This document shows positions 42,901 to 49,620 of a stretch of DNA of 49,620 nucleotides, one piece after another (the first letter of the stretch is position 1; every line of letters starts with the position of its first letter). The notes beneath the pieces were generated by a model. It saw only the letters and a list, made by a program, of their open reading frames with translations. It had not been told where the DNA came from and ran no database searches. Source of the DNA: Chloroflexota bacterium (GTDB lineage: Bacteria > Chloroflexota > Anaerolineae > Anaerolineales > Anaerolineaceae); NCBI GenBank assembly GCA_016838895.1, contig JAEKNU010000028.1, positions 1 to 49,620 of the forward strand, given 5' to 3'. The position numbers were made by a program, and so were the translations under genes.

Positions 42901-43164
42901 TTCAAATTCGGTACCATATAAGCTTTTTTCCCGAGTGAGTCGTGGTATATAGAATTCGCGTTTTTCTGTGGGTGTCTTTTCTGCGACAAAAGTAGGAGAG
43001 GTAAAAATAAATCGCAACTCTTCAATATCGTGGAGTTGCTTTTTCAATTCATTGTATGCATAAATTGAGAAGCAGGCTGCAGCAATTGAAACCCGGCTGC
43101 CTGGTTCAATGACTTTCTCCAGATCGTCTTTCACTACTTTTGTTGTGTTGTTAAATATTTCCAT
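39934..43164 (-). CDS. SNF2-type helicase with PLD-like N-terminus
   Basis: The 1076-residue protein begins with a region (about residues 1-160) resembling the phospholipase-D-like module of defence helicases. A SNF2/HepA-type motor follows: ADSVGLGKTFTAL (Walker A, about 270-282), VIDESHNFRNGG (DESH near 361-364) and LLIFTAFSDTAEY. The second RecA half has ATDCISEGQNLQDCDYVINYD and NPVRIIQRFGRIDRIGS. It probably moves on DNA to sense or remodel invading DNA. It is the first gene of the minus-strand defence operon and overlaps DUF4391. The 348-nt divergent intergenic region before it holds its promoter. Confidence 0.9.
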   Translation of the reverse strand: MEIFNNTTKVVKDDLEKVIEPGSRVSIAAACFSIYAYNELKKQLHDIEELRFIFTSPTFVAEKTPTEKREFYIPRLTREKSLYGTEFEVRLRNELSQKAIARECAAWIQKKVKFKSNFTHEGMVGFMNVQSANTQLTYMPINSFTTVDIGTDRGNNAYNMINKFEAPFSNEYINLFENIWNDDSKLQDVTDEVIHNISAVYQENPAELIYFMTLYNIFKEFLDDITEDVLPNEATGFKDSLIWNKLYNFQKDAALAIINKLEQFSGCILADSVGLGKTFTALAVIKYYEGRNKNVLVLCPKKLKDNWMTYRGNLINNPLANDRLRYDVLFHTDLSRDRGESVIGLPLDRINWGNYDLVVIDESHNFRNGGSMSGEDNEKENRYLRLLNKVIRQGVKTKVLMLSATPVNNRFLDLRNQLALSYEGQASIINEKLHTETDIDTIFRQAQKVFNAWSKSALEIRTTANLLKQLDFDFFEVLDAVTIARSRKHIQRYYDTSDIGPFPTRNKPISLRPSLTNLPGAINYQEVYEQLMELNLAIYTPSNYILASKFHKYTDPDTGGRKNLSQVGREEGIRRLMSINLLKRMESSVHSFKLTMRRINENYSNTLNQIAEFQSGKDTSVDELVDINEFDLDDQNIDILNMGSKFQIDLKDIDILSFERDLRADQEVLSLLILMIEDITPEYDLKLNELFRIISQKIENPINTNNKKLLIFTAFSDTAEYLYAHVSAFIKQKYGLNTAIITGSIDGRTTIPKFPVEMNSILTCFSPLSKEKALLMPKETNEIDILIATDCISEGQNLQDCDYVINYDIHWNPVRIIQRFGRIDRIGSKNDVIQLVNFWPDLSLDEYINLKNRVETRMKISVMTSTGDDDYINQEEKGDLQYRRQQLEKLQSDVVDLEEMTTSISIMDLGLNEFRLDLLGFMKEHPGIDRLPFGIHAVVRKEKPGVIFVLKNVNNQVNIKNQNQIHPFYMVYVGDDGDIICNHLEPKTLLDEMRYLSKGKNIPELDACQEFNRWTRDGKDMGHISELLEQAISSIIHVKDQSDIDSFFSGGQTTFLSTKFSGLEDFELICFMVVMK

Positions 43165-43512
43165 TATTGGTTTACCAAGATGACATAGAATTTTTTATAC
43201 TAGAATAATCTTTCAACTTCTAAAACGAAATATTTCTAATCTAATTAATCTGATTAGTAGTGATAAAACCAATAAAAGAAAAGGGGCGTAAATAAATATA
43301 TACGAGAAAATTCGAGAGTAGATAGAGTGATTTCCCCATCCTTCAAAGGAAACAAAATCTTTCATTATCATTATATACTTATACTATACTGTTGAAAATA
43401 AAAAACATGCAAAATTGCATTAATAATAAAATTGATTAGTGCTAGATGTGAATCTTTGCATTTACAGTTGCATTCTGATTAGTTTAATAAATTTCATTGC
43501 GGGTAAGATCAT
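43165..43512. other. Divergent AT-rich promoter region
   Basis: No gene is seen. Inverted repeats CTAATC...GATTAG (43236-43241, 43252-43257) and ATGCAA...TTGCAT (43407-43420) could be operators. The stretch separates the start of the SNF2 helicase operon (minus) from the nuclease gene at 43513 (plus) and so should contain promoters for both. Confidence 0.55.
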
Positions 43513-44427
43513 ATGAGCGATATAAAATTATTTGAGATCAATGGAGACACTGTCAAAAATATTGAGGGGCGATCCGTTGCAGTTGAGAAATCACTGCAAT
43601 CCTTAATGGAAAAGCACCTGGAAGATTTTCTGGGTATTCGCTTTTTGGGTACCGAATATACAACGGGAAAAACACACGGCGGGCGCATTGATACACTGGG
43701 GGTGGATGAAAATGATTGCCCGGTGATTATTGAATACAAACGGTCACTCAATGAAAATGTAATCAATCAGGGGCTGTATTATCTGGATTGGCTACTGGAT
43801 CATAAGGCCGAGTTCACTTTGCTGATGCAAAAGAAATTTGGTGCCAAAACAACAGAGAATATAGATTGGCCTGGGGCGCGTTTACTTTGTATTGCAGGTG
43901 AATTTACCAAATACGATGAGCACGCTGTAAAGCAGATTAATCGGAATATTGAATTATTGCGCTACCGCAAGTATGGTGAAAATCTGTTACTGCTTGAATT
44001 GGTTAATGCAAGTACAGGGGATGCAGAAAGTATATCGAATGGGGGGCAGGCATCAAAGCCACGCTATTCGGAAAGTACAGTTACTGACAAATTGGAGAAA
44101 TCCAGCCTGGAATTGAAAGACCGTTTTGAAAGTTTGAAGGCCTTCCTGCTGGCTTTAGGTGATGATGTGCAACTGAAGACGTTGAAGCTCTATTTTGCCT
44201 TCAAACGCATCAAAAATTTTGCCTCGGTTGAGGTTCATCCGCAGACGAATAAAATAGTCGTATTTGTGAAAAGTGATTTTGAAAAGGTTCATCTTGAAGA
44301 TGGATTTACCCGCGATGTGCGCACCATAGGTCATTATGGTACCGGAGATCTGGAGATTACCCTGTCTACAGATGAAGATTTGGAACGGGCCAAATCGCTG
44401 ATTATTCAGAGTTACGAGGCGAATTAG
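43513..44427 (+). CDS. PD-(D/E)xK nuclease with DUF5655-like C-terminus
   Basis: The 304-residue protein has HGGRIDTLGVDENDCPVIIEYKRS (D60, then E74-x-K76), the active-site pattern of a PD-(D/E)xK endonuclease in the NucS/DUF91-like form. ENVINQGLYYLDWLLDHKAEF follows. The C-terminal domain (DKLEKSSLELKDRFESLKAF, then LYFAFKRIKNFASVEVHPQTNKIVVFV) matches DUF5655. Such proteins are common next to restriction loci. It is transcribed away from the defence operon, with the small gene at 44471 following 43 nt later. Likely a DNA nuclease; its target is unknown. Confidence 0.83.
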   Translation: MSDIKLFEINGDTVKNIEGRSVAVEKSLQSLMEKHLEDFLGIRFLGTEYTTGKTHGGRIDTLGVDENDCPVIIEYKRSLNENVINQGLYYLDWLLDHKAEFTLLMQKKFGAKTTENIDWPGARLLCIAGEFTKYDEHAVKQINRNIELLRYRKYGENLLLLELVNASTGDAESISNGGQASKPRYSESTVTDKLEKSSLELKDRFESLKAFLLALGDDVQLKTLKLYFAFKRIKNFASVEVHPQTNKIVVFVKSDFEKVHLEDGFTRDVRTIGHYGTGDLEITLSTDEDLERAKSLIIQSYEAN

Positions 44428-44470
44428 CAACGGGTTGTTAGGGAACGCAAGTTTTCTATAGGAGGAAATT

Positions 44471-44671
44471 ATGAACCAAAGAGATAAAATGCGTGAATTG
44501 TTTTCCAGATTTGGAAATCAACCGGAAATATTAATTAGGGAATATGCTGCGGCAGAAAGACGGGGTGAAGTGAAGAGAAAAAACAATCTAAATGGTATGC
44601 CCCCAGAAGATTATGCATATTATTTGTTAGCTGATGCAAGAAACAAAGGTTGGCTTCCTGGTTTGAATTGA
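44471..44671 (+). CDS. Small conserved-type protein (66 aa)
   Basis: The 66-residue protein contains IREYAAAERRGEVKRKNNLNGM and PEDYAYYLLADARNKGWLPG. A short basic domain of this kind, with YA-x2-ERRGEV and Y-A-x2-L-x2-D-x2-KGW, is found at restriction and recombination loci. It may bind nucleic acid. AGGAGG is 6 nt before ATG 44471. It is likely cotranscribed with the nuclease at 43513 and ends 1 nt before the convergent gene. Precise function unknown. Confidence 0.7.
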   Translation: MNQRDKMRELFSRFGNQPEILIREYAAAERRGEVKRKNNLNGMPPEDYAYYLLADARNKGWLPGLN

Positions 44672-44672
44672 A

Positions 44673-45128
44673 TTAATCCGAATCAGTTATGGGGGATTTC
44701 ACATCTCTGAACTGGCAACCTTGGGATGTGGGTTCGCCAACCATCGTCCAGGATAATTGCTCAACCACATTCCACCAAATGGATGGAACCTCGTACCAAT
44801 TTGCGCCGGCTGCTTCAACTGGAATATTCGAATCAGGTGCAACGTATTTCTCCAGAAAGCCACCAGGGTGAATTGCAACCTCAGTATAAACCACACTATA
44901 GATTGGACCCAACGTTGCCAAAGAGATCATCATACCCCAGCCGCATCGTGATGGCTCGACAGTTGTGGCAGCATCAATACGGTCTTGAATGAACTCGACG
45001 TAGGTCATTCCTTTGGGTGCTTCGGGAACGCTCATCGGTTGATTGGCTTTGTATCCGATGAAAATCAGACTGGTACAAACCAGTAATACAAAAAATCTGA
45101 AAATGTATTTCACTAATCCCCTGATCAT
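44673..45128 (-). CDS. Predicted exported or membrane-anchored hypothetical protein
   Basis: The 151-residue protein has one N-terminal hydrophobic segment (FRFFVLLVCTSLIFIGY, about residues 10-26) after a basic start, then a soluble domain with ISLATLGPIYSVVYTEVAIHPGG and several tryptophans (SIWWNVVEQLSW). This fits an exported protein tethered by its N-terminus. No family is recognised. It is the last of three small minus-strand genes (46052, 45510, 45128), but spacers of over 120 nt make cotranscription uncertain. Confidence 0.6.
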   Translation of the reverse strand: MIRGLVKYIFRFFVLLVCTSLIFIGYKANQPMSVPEAPKGMTYVEFIQDRIDAATTVEPSRCGWGMMISLATLGPIYSVVYTEVAIHPGGFLEKYVAPDSNIPVEAAGANWYEVPSIWWNVVEQLSWTMVGEPTSQGCQFRDVKSPITDSD

Positions 45129-45279
45129 TCCTGATTCTCCTTCCTGTATGCCTGAAAACCATCAATGGTGAGTCTTACTATATTCAACCCTCACTATCAA
45201 CTTTCAAAAGGGCAAGCGCATGTTTGCTGCGATTTTCCGCTAGTAAATTTGAAAATTGATCAAGTATTTCCAGTGATCA

Positions 45280-45510
45280 TTATTCGGGTTTAGGTAAATC
45301 CAAAGTGTCATAAATTTCAGTGCCGAATAATCCTGCGATACTCAATACTTCTGGCCCTTGTGGAACTGATTCCCCGTGTAGCCAGCTTAAAATCTTATAA
45401 GGTGGATGCCCTAAGAGATCGCAAAACGCCAAAAAATCTTCCTCACCCGGCTGGGAGCGGCACCATTTTTTGTACTCTCGTTTAAACCATTTTGGAAAAT
45501 TGGATATCAT
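45280..45510 (-). CDS. Small HTH-like protein (76 aa)
   Basis: The 76-residue protein has FLAFCDLLGHPPYKILSWLHGESVPQGPEVLSIAGLFG, in the layout of an XRE-type helix-turn-helix (alpha2-turn-alpha3 followed by a scaffold helix). Its first residues (MISNFPKWFKREYKKWCRSQP) form a basic helix. No Shine-Dalgarno sequence is clear before ATG 45510. It is probably a local regulator. Its neighbours are a LuxR-type HTH protein and an exported protein. Confidence 0.6.
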   Translation of the reverse strand: MISNFPKWFKREYKKWCRSQPGEEDFLAFCDLLGHPPYKILSWLHGESVPQGPEVLSIAGLFGTEIYDTLDLPKPE

Positions 45511-45641
45511 GTTTGTTTTGGTGGATTCCAGATTGTTTTAGATAATGAAAAATTTGTTCTGTGATAATGATAGTATATTTTAGCATTTCTAGCAACAAAA
45601 CAGGATTCCTAATCAGTTACATTTGTAGATGGATTTGAATG

Positions 45642-46052
45642 TTATTTTCCCCGATATGGATCACATAATCCCAAATAACCGGCTCTAGCCATCAGCTGAT
45701 CGCGGCTATCCGTATTGAATTTGTTGCGCAGGTTACTGAGATATTTTCTGACGGTTCTGGTTTTTATGGTTAATTCCAATGCTGTTTGTTCTGGAGATAA
45801 ACCATTTGCCAAACACTGTAATACCTCTGCTTCACGTAGAGATAATTTCGGATAATCAACGTTAGGATTACGTGTTTGGCTGGATGGGGGAGTTAATCCC
45901 TCTTCGGAGGATGCAATATCTGGATTACATGGATCTGGAAGTCCAGAATGAACAGGATTGAATCCGCTGATTTTTTCGGGACATTGTTCTTTTCCAGAAC
46001 TATTTTGATTGGAAGTACCACTATTTTTATAGTTATCATCAATGAACGACAC
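45642..46052 (-). CDS. LuxR-type HTH regulator (GTG start)
   Basis: The 136-residue protein has a low-complexity N-terminal half (Ser/Asn/Pro-rich, about residues 1-65). The C-terminus is a LuxR/GerE DNA-binding domain: LSLREAEVLQCLANGLSPEQTALELTIKTRTVRKYLSNL (about 70-108) has the E-x-E-V-L and T-V-x3-L pattern. No receiver domain is present, so it is a stand-alone regulator. GTG 46052 is chosen as start because GGAGG is 9 nt upstream. It faces the large regulatory region at 46053-46407 and may control its divergent neighbour. Confidence 0.75.
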   Translation of the reverse strand: MSFIDDNYKNSGTSNQNSSGKEQCPEKISGFNPVHSGLPDPCNPDIASSEEGLTPPSSQTRNPNVDYPKLSLREAEVLQCLANGLSPEQTALELTIKTRTVRKYLSNLRNKFNTDSRDQLMARAGYLGLCDPYRGK

Positions 46053-46407
46053 TCGGAATTTCCTCCCTATGAATAAGTGATTCGCGTCGTATTTAAAGAA
46101 TAGATTCCCCTTCTCGAAAAATGGTTTAGCCGAGGAGGGGAAATTAGTAGAAGTAAACGGATGGATTTATAAGTATTTGTTTCCATTATTGGGCAATATG
46201 TTAGTAGAAAGTAACGGTAATTAATTGTTCTATAAATAGAACATACATTCTAAACATTATAGAATACATTGATTGTTTATGCAAGCACTCGCCTATGATT
46301 TTCTCAGAAAATTGGGTTAAAAACAGGTGTCAATATTAACACCTTGAGAAGGATGCTCAATATTGATATTCTAATGCCAGGATATCAATTCTCAAGGAGA
46401 AGCATTT
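46053..46407 (+). promoter_or_regulatory. Regulatory region of the integration module with paired operators and SD-masking hairpin
   Basis: No gene is seen. It contains a hairpin (46105-46116 with 46131-46142, one wobble) and two inverted repeats about 21 nt apart, centre to centre: GTTCTAT-AA-ATAGAAC (46227-46242) and ATTCTA...TAGAAT (46247-46265). Close to the start codon, ATTGATAT (46362-46369) pairs with ATATCAAT (46382-46389) and outer CTTGAGAA (46343-46350) with TTCTCAAG (46389-46396). This places the Shine-Dalgarno AAGGAG (46394-46399) inside the stem. Confidence 0.6.
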
Positions 46408-46878
46408 ATGATCAGCAAATCAGACAAGCGTAAATGTGTGCAAAATTTATCTGGACAGGTGATATCCCTACAGGAAGACTTATCAAATTTATCTGATGTT
46501 GTTGCGCAGCTGGCCGTCTTGTCTGAAGATGAATTGGCTTCTTTGAACATTGCCGAACTGCTAGAGATAATCCATGTCAATGTAGACAAACTCAACATAC
46601 GCTGCCAAGCGGTTTGGATTCCTTTAATGGAAAACGAATTTTATGAGCCGTATATAAATGAATCCCAGGATGAGTTTGAGCGCCCTGAATATGATCATTG
46701 CGAGATGCGAAAGGATACCAAACGAGCAAACAAACTTGCCAAACAATTATCCCTGACGTTAACCAAGGTGCATCGGGGGATGGGTGGGTTTCAGACCCAG
46801 CCTGATATGCCAGCAGAAACGCTCGAAGTAAACCAACTTTTGGGTAAAACTTTCAAAGACCTCATTACCAATTGGTAG
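46408..46878 (+). CDS. Hypothetical protein of the integration module
   Basis: The 156-residue protein is largely helical, with leucine-rich stretches in its first half (LSGQVISLQEDLSNLSDVVAQL, about residues 14-35) that could be a short coiled coil. The second half has acidic WIPLMENEFYEPYINE and a basic KDTKRANKLAKQLSLTL. No domain is recognised. Translation may be limited by the stem that covers its ribosome binding site. It leads a plus-strand series with the HTH/Zn protein and integrase, which suggests an accessory or control role for integration. Confidence 0.55.
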   Translation: MISKSDKRKCVQNLSGQVISLQEDLSNLSDVVAQLAVLSEDELASLNIAELLEIIHVNVDKLNIRCQAVWIPLMENEFYEPYINESQDEFERPEYDHCEMRKDTKRANKLAKQLSLTLTKVHRGMGGFQTQPDMPAETLEVNQLLGKTFKDLITNW

Positions 46879-46923
46879 CAACTTTTTCAACAAATTATTA
46901 AAGATAGACGAGGAGCATTATAG

Positions 46924-47346
46924 ATGGAATTAGGTAATCGTAGGACAAAGCTGCCACATAACGTAATCGTAAAAGCACCTGGTTTATTACCTATGCAGTA
47001 CACTCCACGTGAATTATGCGAAGAATTGGATCTGGCCCAAAGTACTTTGAGAGATTGGTTGCAAACAGATGTCCCACATCAACGAGATAATCGAAATCGG
47101 ATTTGGATTAATGGTGAAATATTTTCTAACTGGGTTAATGATCAGCGTAAGCCAAAAGTAAAGGTCAAGTTGAATGAAGACGAAGCCTATTGTTTCCGTT
47201 GTAAGAAGGCCTCCAAATTAAACAATCCACAGATTCGGTCGATCAAGGGAAACCTGATAATGATTAAGGGAACTTGCAGCAATTGTGGAAATATTATAAA
47301 TCGGGGAGCAGTTCGTGATCGAACGTCTAAATTATCTCAAAATTAA
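46924..47346 (+). CDS. HTH plus zinc-ribbon protein, possible excisionase-like factor
   Basis: The 140-residue protein has an N-terminal MerR/excisionase-like helix-turn-helix (YTPRELCEELDLAQSTLRDWL, about residues 26-46) with a wing containing RIWINGE. A zinc ribbon follows (CFRC about 90-93, CSNC about 116-119) of the DUF5679 type. The gene overlaps the integrase start by about 32 nt, as recombination directionality factors often do. It probably binds DNA at the att site or controls the integrase promoter. GAGGAG precedes ATG 46924. Assignment as a directionality factor is inference. Confidence 0.68.
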   Translation: MELGNRRTKLPHNVIVKAPGLLPMQYTPRELCEELDLAQSTLRDWLQTDVPHQRDNRNRIWINGEIFSNWVNDQRKPKVKVKLNEDEAYCFRCKKASKLNNPQIRSIKGNLIMIKGTCSNCGNIINRGAVRDRTSKLSQN

Positions 47347-48430
47347 GAAACATCTCAAGTATCTTGAGGAAGTTCTCCAGTTGAATCCCGCTTCCGTGGA
47401 TAGATATCGCTTTTATTTGCGGCATTTGCTTCTCTGGGCAAATGATCAGAATTTTCGTGATGTTCAGCGTATTCGTCCTACATTACCGACATATATAGCT
47501 TCGCTCCCTGGTAAAGAAGGGAAAGTATCTCTTGCCGTAGCCACACAAAAGAAAATCCTTAATACAAGCAAACGTTTCTTTCGTTGGGCAAAGGAAACTT
47601 ATCCGAGGGATATGAACAACCTGCCGGTCTCATGGATTGATACCTTACGTCTTCCCCGCCAACCACAAGTCAGTGCAGAGAATGTTTTTGTTACCCAGGC
47701 AGAAGTTCTGCAACTTATCTCAATACCTGTTCCAGAAAACGACATGGCGTTATTACGTGATCAGGCTGCAGCTGCTATGTTATTTCTTTCTGGTATGAGA
47801 GCAAGTGCATTTGCAACTCTCCCAATCTCGGCAATTGATCTAGAAAACCTAACGATTTTCCAGTGGCCGGAATTGGGTGTTCACACCAAGAATGGTAAAA
47901 AAGCGACCACCTTCATATTAAATATTCCGGAATTATTGATTCCGATTCATAAATGGGATGCCATAGTGCGAACTGCCTTACCCGGATTCTCTCCTTGGTA
48001 CGCACCTATTGCTCACACTTGGGGCGATCAAGGTCTTTCTATTGAAGCACCAGGAAAATCACGTTCCAACGCACTACATAAGCGCTTGAAATTATTGTTT
48101 TCATTAGCCAATGTGACCTTTAAGTCAGCCCATAAGTTTCGCCATGGGCATGCGGTATATGGATTGCTGCATGCCCAAACCATGGCAGATTACAAAGCAG
48201 TCTCGATGAATCTCATGCATGATAGCATCGAAATCACAGATAGCACCTATGCACCCATGTTATCCTCCGATGTTCAAGAAAGGATTGCTGGGTTGTCAAA
48301 GAAAACGGATCCCAAACTTAATTATCAAGCTTCCCTAGTAGGAGATGAAATGGAATCCTATTTGACAAGCCTAAATCAAGACAAGTTGAAACAAGCATTA
48401 GTTTTAATCGCAGGGAGATTTGCCCAATGA
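47315..48430 (+). CDS. int: Tyrosine recombinase/integrase (plus strand)
   Basis: The 371-residue protein has the tyrosine recombinase core. The first Arg is in LFLSGMRASAFATL (about 150-165), HKFRHGHAVY (about 280) gives H-x2-R-H, LMHDS follows, and the nucleophile is in DSTYAPM (about 309-315). The N-terminal SAM-like core-binding domain (SVDRYRFYLRHLLLWA, about residues 25-40) is also present. GTG 47315 is the start (GTG ATC GAA); it overlaps the HTH gene, so the two are cotranscribed. It is convergent with the second recombinase (48442-49455), with an 11-nt gap between the stops. It likely integrates the element. Confidence 0.85.
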   Translation: MIERLNYLKIKKHLKYLEEVLQLNPASVDRYRFYLRHLLLWANDQNFRDVQRIRPTLPTYIASLPGKEGKVSLAVATQKKILNTSKRFFRWAKETYPRDMNNLPVSWIDTLRLPRQPQVSAENVFVTQAEVLQLISIPVPENDMALLRDQAAAAMLFLSGMRASAFATLPISAIDLENLTIFQWPELGVHTKNGKKATTFILNIPELLIPIHKWDAIVRTALPGFSPWYAPIAHTWGDQGLSIEAPGKSRSNALHKRLKLLFSLANVTFKSAHKFRHGHAVYGLLHAQTMADYKAVSMNLMHDSIEITDSTYAPMLSSDVQERIAGLSKKTDPKLNYQASLVGDEMESYLTSLNQDKLKQALVLIAGRFAQ

Positions 48431-48441
48431 ACTTCTCCTGG

Positions 48442-49455
48442 TTACAAACGCATGTTATCGGCTGGACTGGCTTTACGATGCGCTTGTTCAACGTCTACCT
48501 CCGCAATTTGAGCGTAGTGGCGAACCATATCCAACGAACCGTGTCCAAGAAGCGACTGCAAAGTAAATACATCTCCACCCGAGCGCAAGTATGTAATGGC
48601 GAAAGTATGCCGAAATTTATGAGGGTAGGTTTTCTTCACCTCAGCTCTGGAACCGAGGCGGTTGATCAGGACACGCAGGCTGTCTTTATTAAATGGCCGA
48701 TATGCCTGGCTGATGAACAGTGGCGCACTAGGATCATCCCCGTCTTCGCGATGGGCCAGGTAGCGCCAAACTGCTTTTCTGGCGACCCTGCCCAGGTAAA
48801 CTGTTCGTCCCTTGCCGCCCTTCGCACCGCCGCCAACGCCATGCCGGACAGAGACTTTTCCGGTCTTGAGGTCAATATCATTGACGGTCAGCGAACAAAG
48901 TTCAGTCGCCCGCAATCCACTGTCCAGCAACGTCAGCACAATCGCCTGATCGCGGTTGGCGCTTGGTCGGCGCATGCTGAACTTTTTTCTAACTTCGGTT
49001 TGCGATTCTCGAGAATAAACACATGCCTTGAGGATTTTTTCGACTTCTTCTTTGGTAAAAGTTTCCACAGGATGTTTCTGAAATTTGGGCGCTTTGATTT
49101 CTTTCGCAGGATTGGGGTAGTTGAATTCCACTTGTAACCATCCAAAGAAGGAACGAAAGGTCACCCAGACATTACGAATGGACTTGGCAGACAATGGCTC
49201 ATTACTCCCATTGAAGCGCACCGGCTTGTACTCGGTGCGCAGCCAGGCCAGGTAATTGGTAAGGTCGGAAGCCTGAACTTCGGAAACATTTTGATCCCCA
49301 AAAGTGTTCACCCAATGATTGAGCATATACTCATAAGAGCTGATGGTGCGTTGGCTTAACCCTTCGGCTGTCTTAAATTTTAGGAACCCGTCAATGGATT
49401 TTGATATGGAAAGTGCTGGATTTGAGTTGGTCGAGCCCGGCGTGCTACGGTTCAT
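48442..49455 (-). CDS. XerC/XerD-like tyrosine recombinase (minus strand)
   Basis: The 337-residue protein has the classical motifs LLDSGLRATELCSLTVNDID (first Arg), HKFRHTFAITYLRSGGD (H-x2-R-H) and LLGHGSLDMVRHYAQI (final His and Tyr). An N-terminal SAM-like domain (SQRTISSYEYMLNHWV) is present. It lies between the plus-strand integrase and tRNA-fMet, reading away from the tRNA. GGAGG lies before the ATG at 49455. Its closeness to a tRNA gene suggests an integrase that uses the tRNA as target; this is not shown by an att repeat here. Confidence 0.88.
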   Translation of the reverse strand: MNRSTPGSTNSNPALSISKSIDGFLKFKTAEGLSQRTISSYEYMLNHWVNTFGDQNVSEVQASDLTNYLAWLRTEYKPVRFNGSNEPLSAKSIRNVWVTFRSFFGWLQVEFNYPNPAKEIKAPKFQKHPVETFTKEEVEKILKACVYSRESQTEVRKKFSMRRPSANRDQAIVLTLLDSGLRATELCSLTVNDIDLKTGKVSVRHGVGGGAKGGKGRTVYLGRVARKAVWRYLAHREDGDDPSAPLFISQAYRPFNKDSLRVLINRLGSRAEVKKTYPHKFRHTFAITYLRSGGDVFTLQSLLGHGSLDMVRHYAQIAEVDVEQAHRKASPADNMRL

Positions 49456-49505
49456 AAGAAATTCCTCCGTTTTAGGAAAAATGTCTATCGCCGTGCGCCG
49501 GGTTA

Positions 49506-49538
49506 TGAAAAAACCAGAGCCCTACGGACTCTGGTTTA
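49506..49538 (-). terminator. Terminator of the initiator tRNA gene
   Basis: On the minus strand, arms AAACCAGAG and CTCTGGTTT enclose a short loop and are followed by a T run (about 49511-49506). It sits about 8 nt after the 3' end of tRNA-fMet. Confidence 0.75.
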
Positions 49539-49545
49539 CTCTTAG

Positions 49546-49617
49546 TAGCGGGGAGCGGATTCGAACCACTGACCTCCGGGTTATGAGCCCGACGAGCTGC
49601 CACTGCTCTACCCCGCA
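49546..49617 (-). tRNA. Initiator tRNA-Met (CAU)
   Basis: On the minus strand the sequence folds as a tRNA. The acceptor arm begins TGCGGGG, the anticodon loop CTCATAA sits between GGG and CCC, the T arm has GGTTCGAATCC, and the 3' end is CCCCGCTA. Three consecutive G-C pairs in the anticodon stem and an unpaired 1-72 position are the hallmarks of initiator tRNA-fMet. No CCA is encoded. It marks the edge of the core chromosome at the window end. Confidence 0.88.
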
Positions 49618-49620
49618 TCG

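Noticed and set aside
47285..47330. Possible tRNA-derived att site (GGGGAGCAGTTCGTGATCGAAC)
   Set aside because: Only short similarity to the T-arm of the tRNA-fMet gene, and it lies inside the HTH gene and integrase start; too weak.
48427..49137. Long plus-strand frame across the minus-strand recombinase
   Set aside because: It is antisense to a clear XerC/D-like gene and shows no protein-family features.
46924..49455. RIT element with three tandem tyrosine recombinases
   Set aside because: Only two recombinases are present and they are convergent, whereas RIT elements have three in tandem.

Overview
The window looks like part of a Chloroflexota (probably Anaerolineae-like) chromosome carrying several accessory modules. 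This assignment is inference. The first module is a Tad/Flp pilus with its ATPase, two membrane platform proteins, prepilin peptidase and several TadE/TadG-like pseudopilins, but no secretin and no other outer-membrane component. That fits a single-membrane cell. Pilus and permease/radical-SAM genes are fairly GC-rich, whereas the defence block (27.8-46 kb) is clearly AT-richer.

Layout. 47-1396: HEAT-repeat-like protein with an unclear start. 1572-10603: main Tad operon (CpaB, TadA ATPase, lipoprotein-like protein, HTH/Zn protein, TadB, TadC, two Flp pilins, TadE, TadG-like, secreted Ig-like protein, lytic transglycosylase, prepilin peptidase). 10909-12374: AbiEi/AbiEii type IV toxin-antitoxin pair, followed by a decayed copy of the prepilin peptidase (12671-12950). 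13067-16690: permease, GNAT and radical SAM genes on the minus strand. 17475-19010: a second, small pilin operon (peptidase, Flp, TadE, TadG-like). 19020-22216: three minus-strand genes separated by attC-like sites, which reads as an integron cassette array without an integrase (CALIN). 22645-27733: an ssDNA-handling operon (SSB-like, Rad52-like annealing protein, SSB, ArdC-like, SWIM-type Zn protein, RadC).

27772-43164 is a long minus-strand defence operon: SNF2-type helicase, DUF4391, Mod methylase, a HEPN-like protein, Res, a RecD-like helicase with a C-terminal nuclease-like domain, and a membrane-anchored AlbA/Schlafen-like protein. A GxxExxY gene with 110-bp tandem repeats interrupts it. 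43513-46052 holds a PD-(D/E)xK nuclease and small regulators. 46408-49455 holds an integration module with two convergent tyrosine recombinases, next to an initiator tRNA-Met at 49546-49617.

The most notable pattern is regulatory. Three operons (both pilus operons and the ssDNA operon) have the same TTCCCCCTGGGAT element 113-130 bp before their first gene. Two of them also share a longer leader ending in a terminator-like hairpin just before the ribosome binding site. This suggests that a secretin-less pilus and a single-strand annealing set are controlled together, perhaps as parts of one DNA-uptake or DNA-transfer element. Terminator-like hairpins recur inside the ssDNA operon, and its 463-nt spacer (23173-23635) is densely structured.
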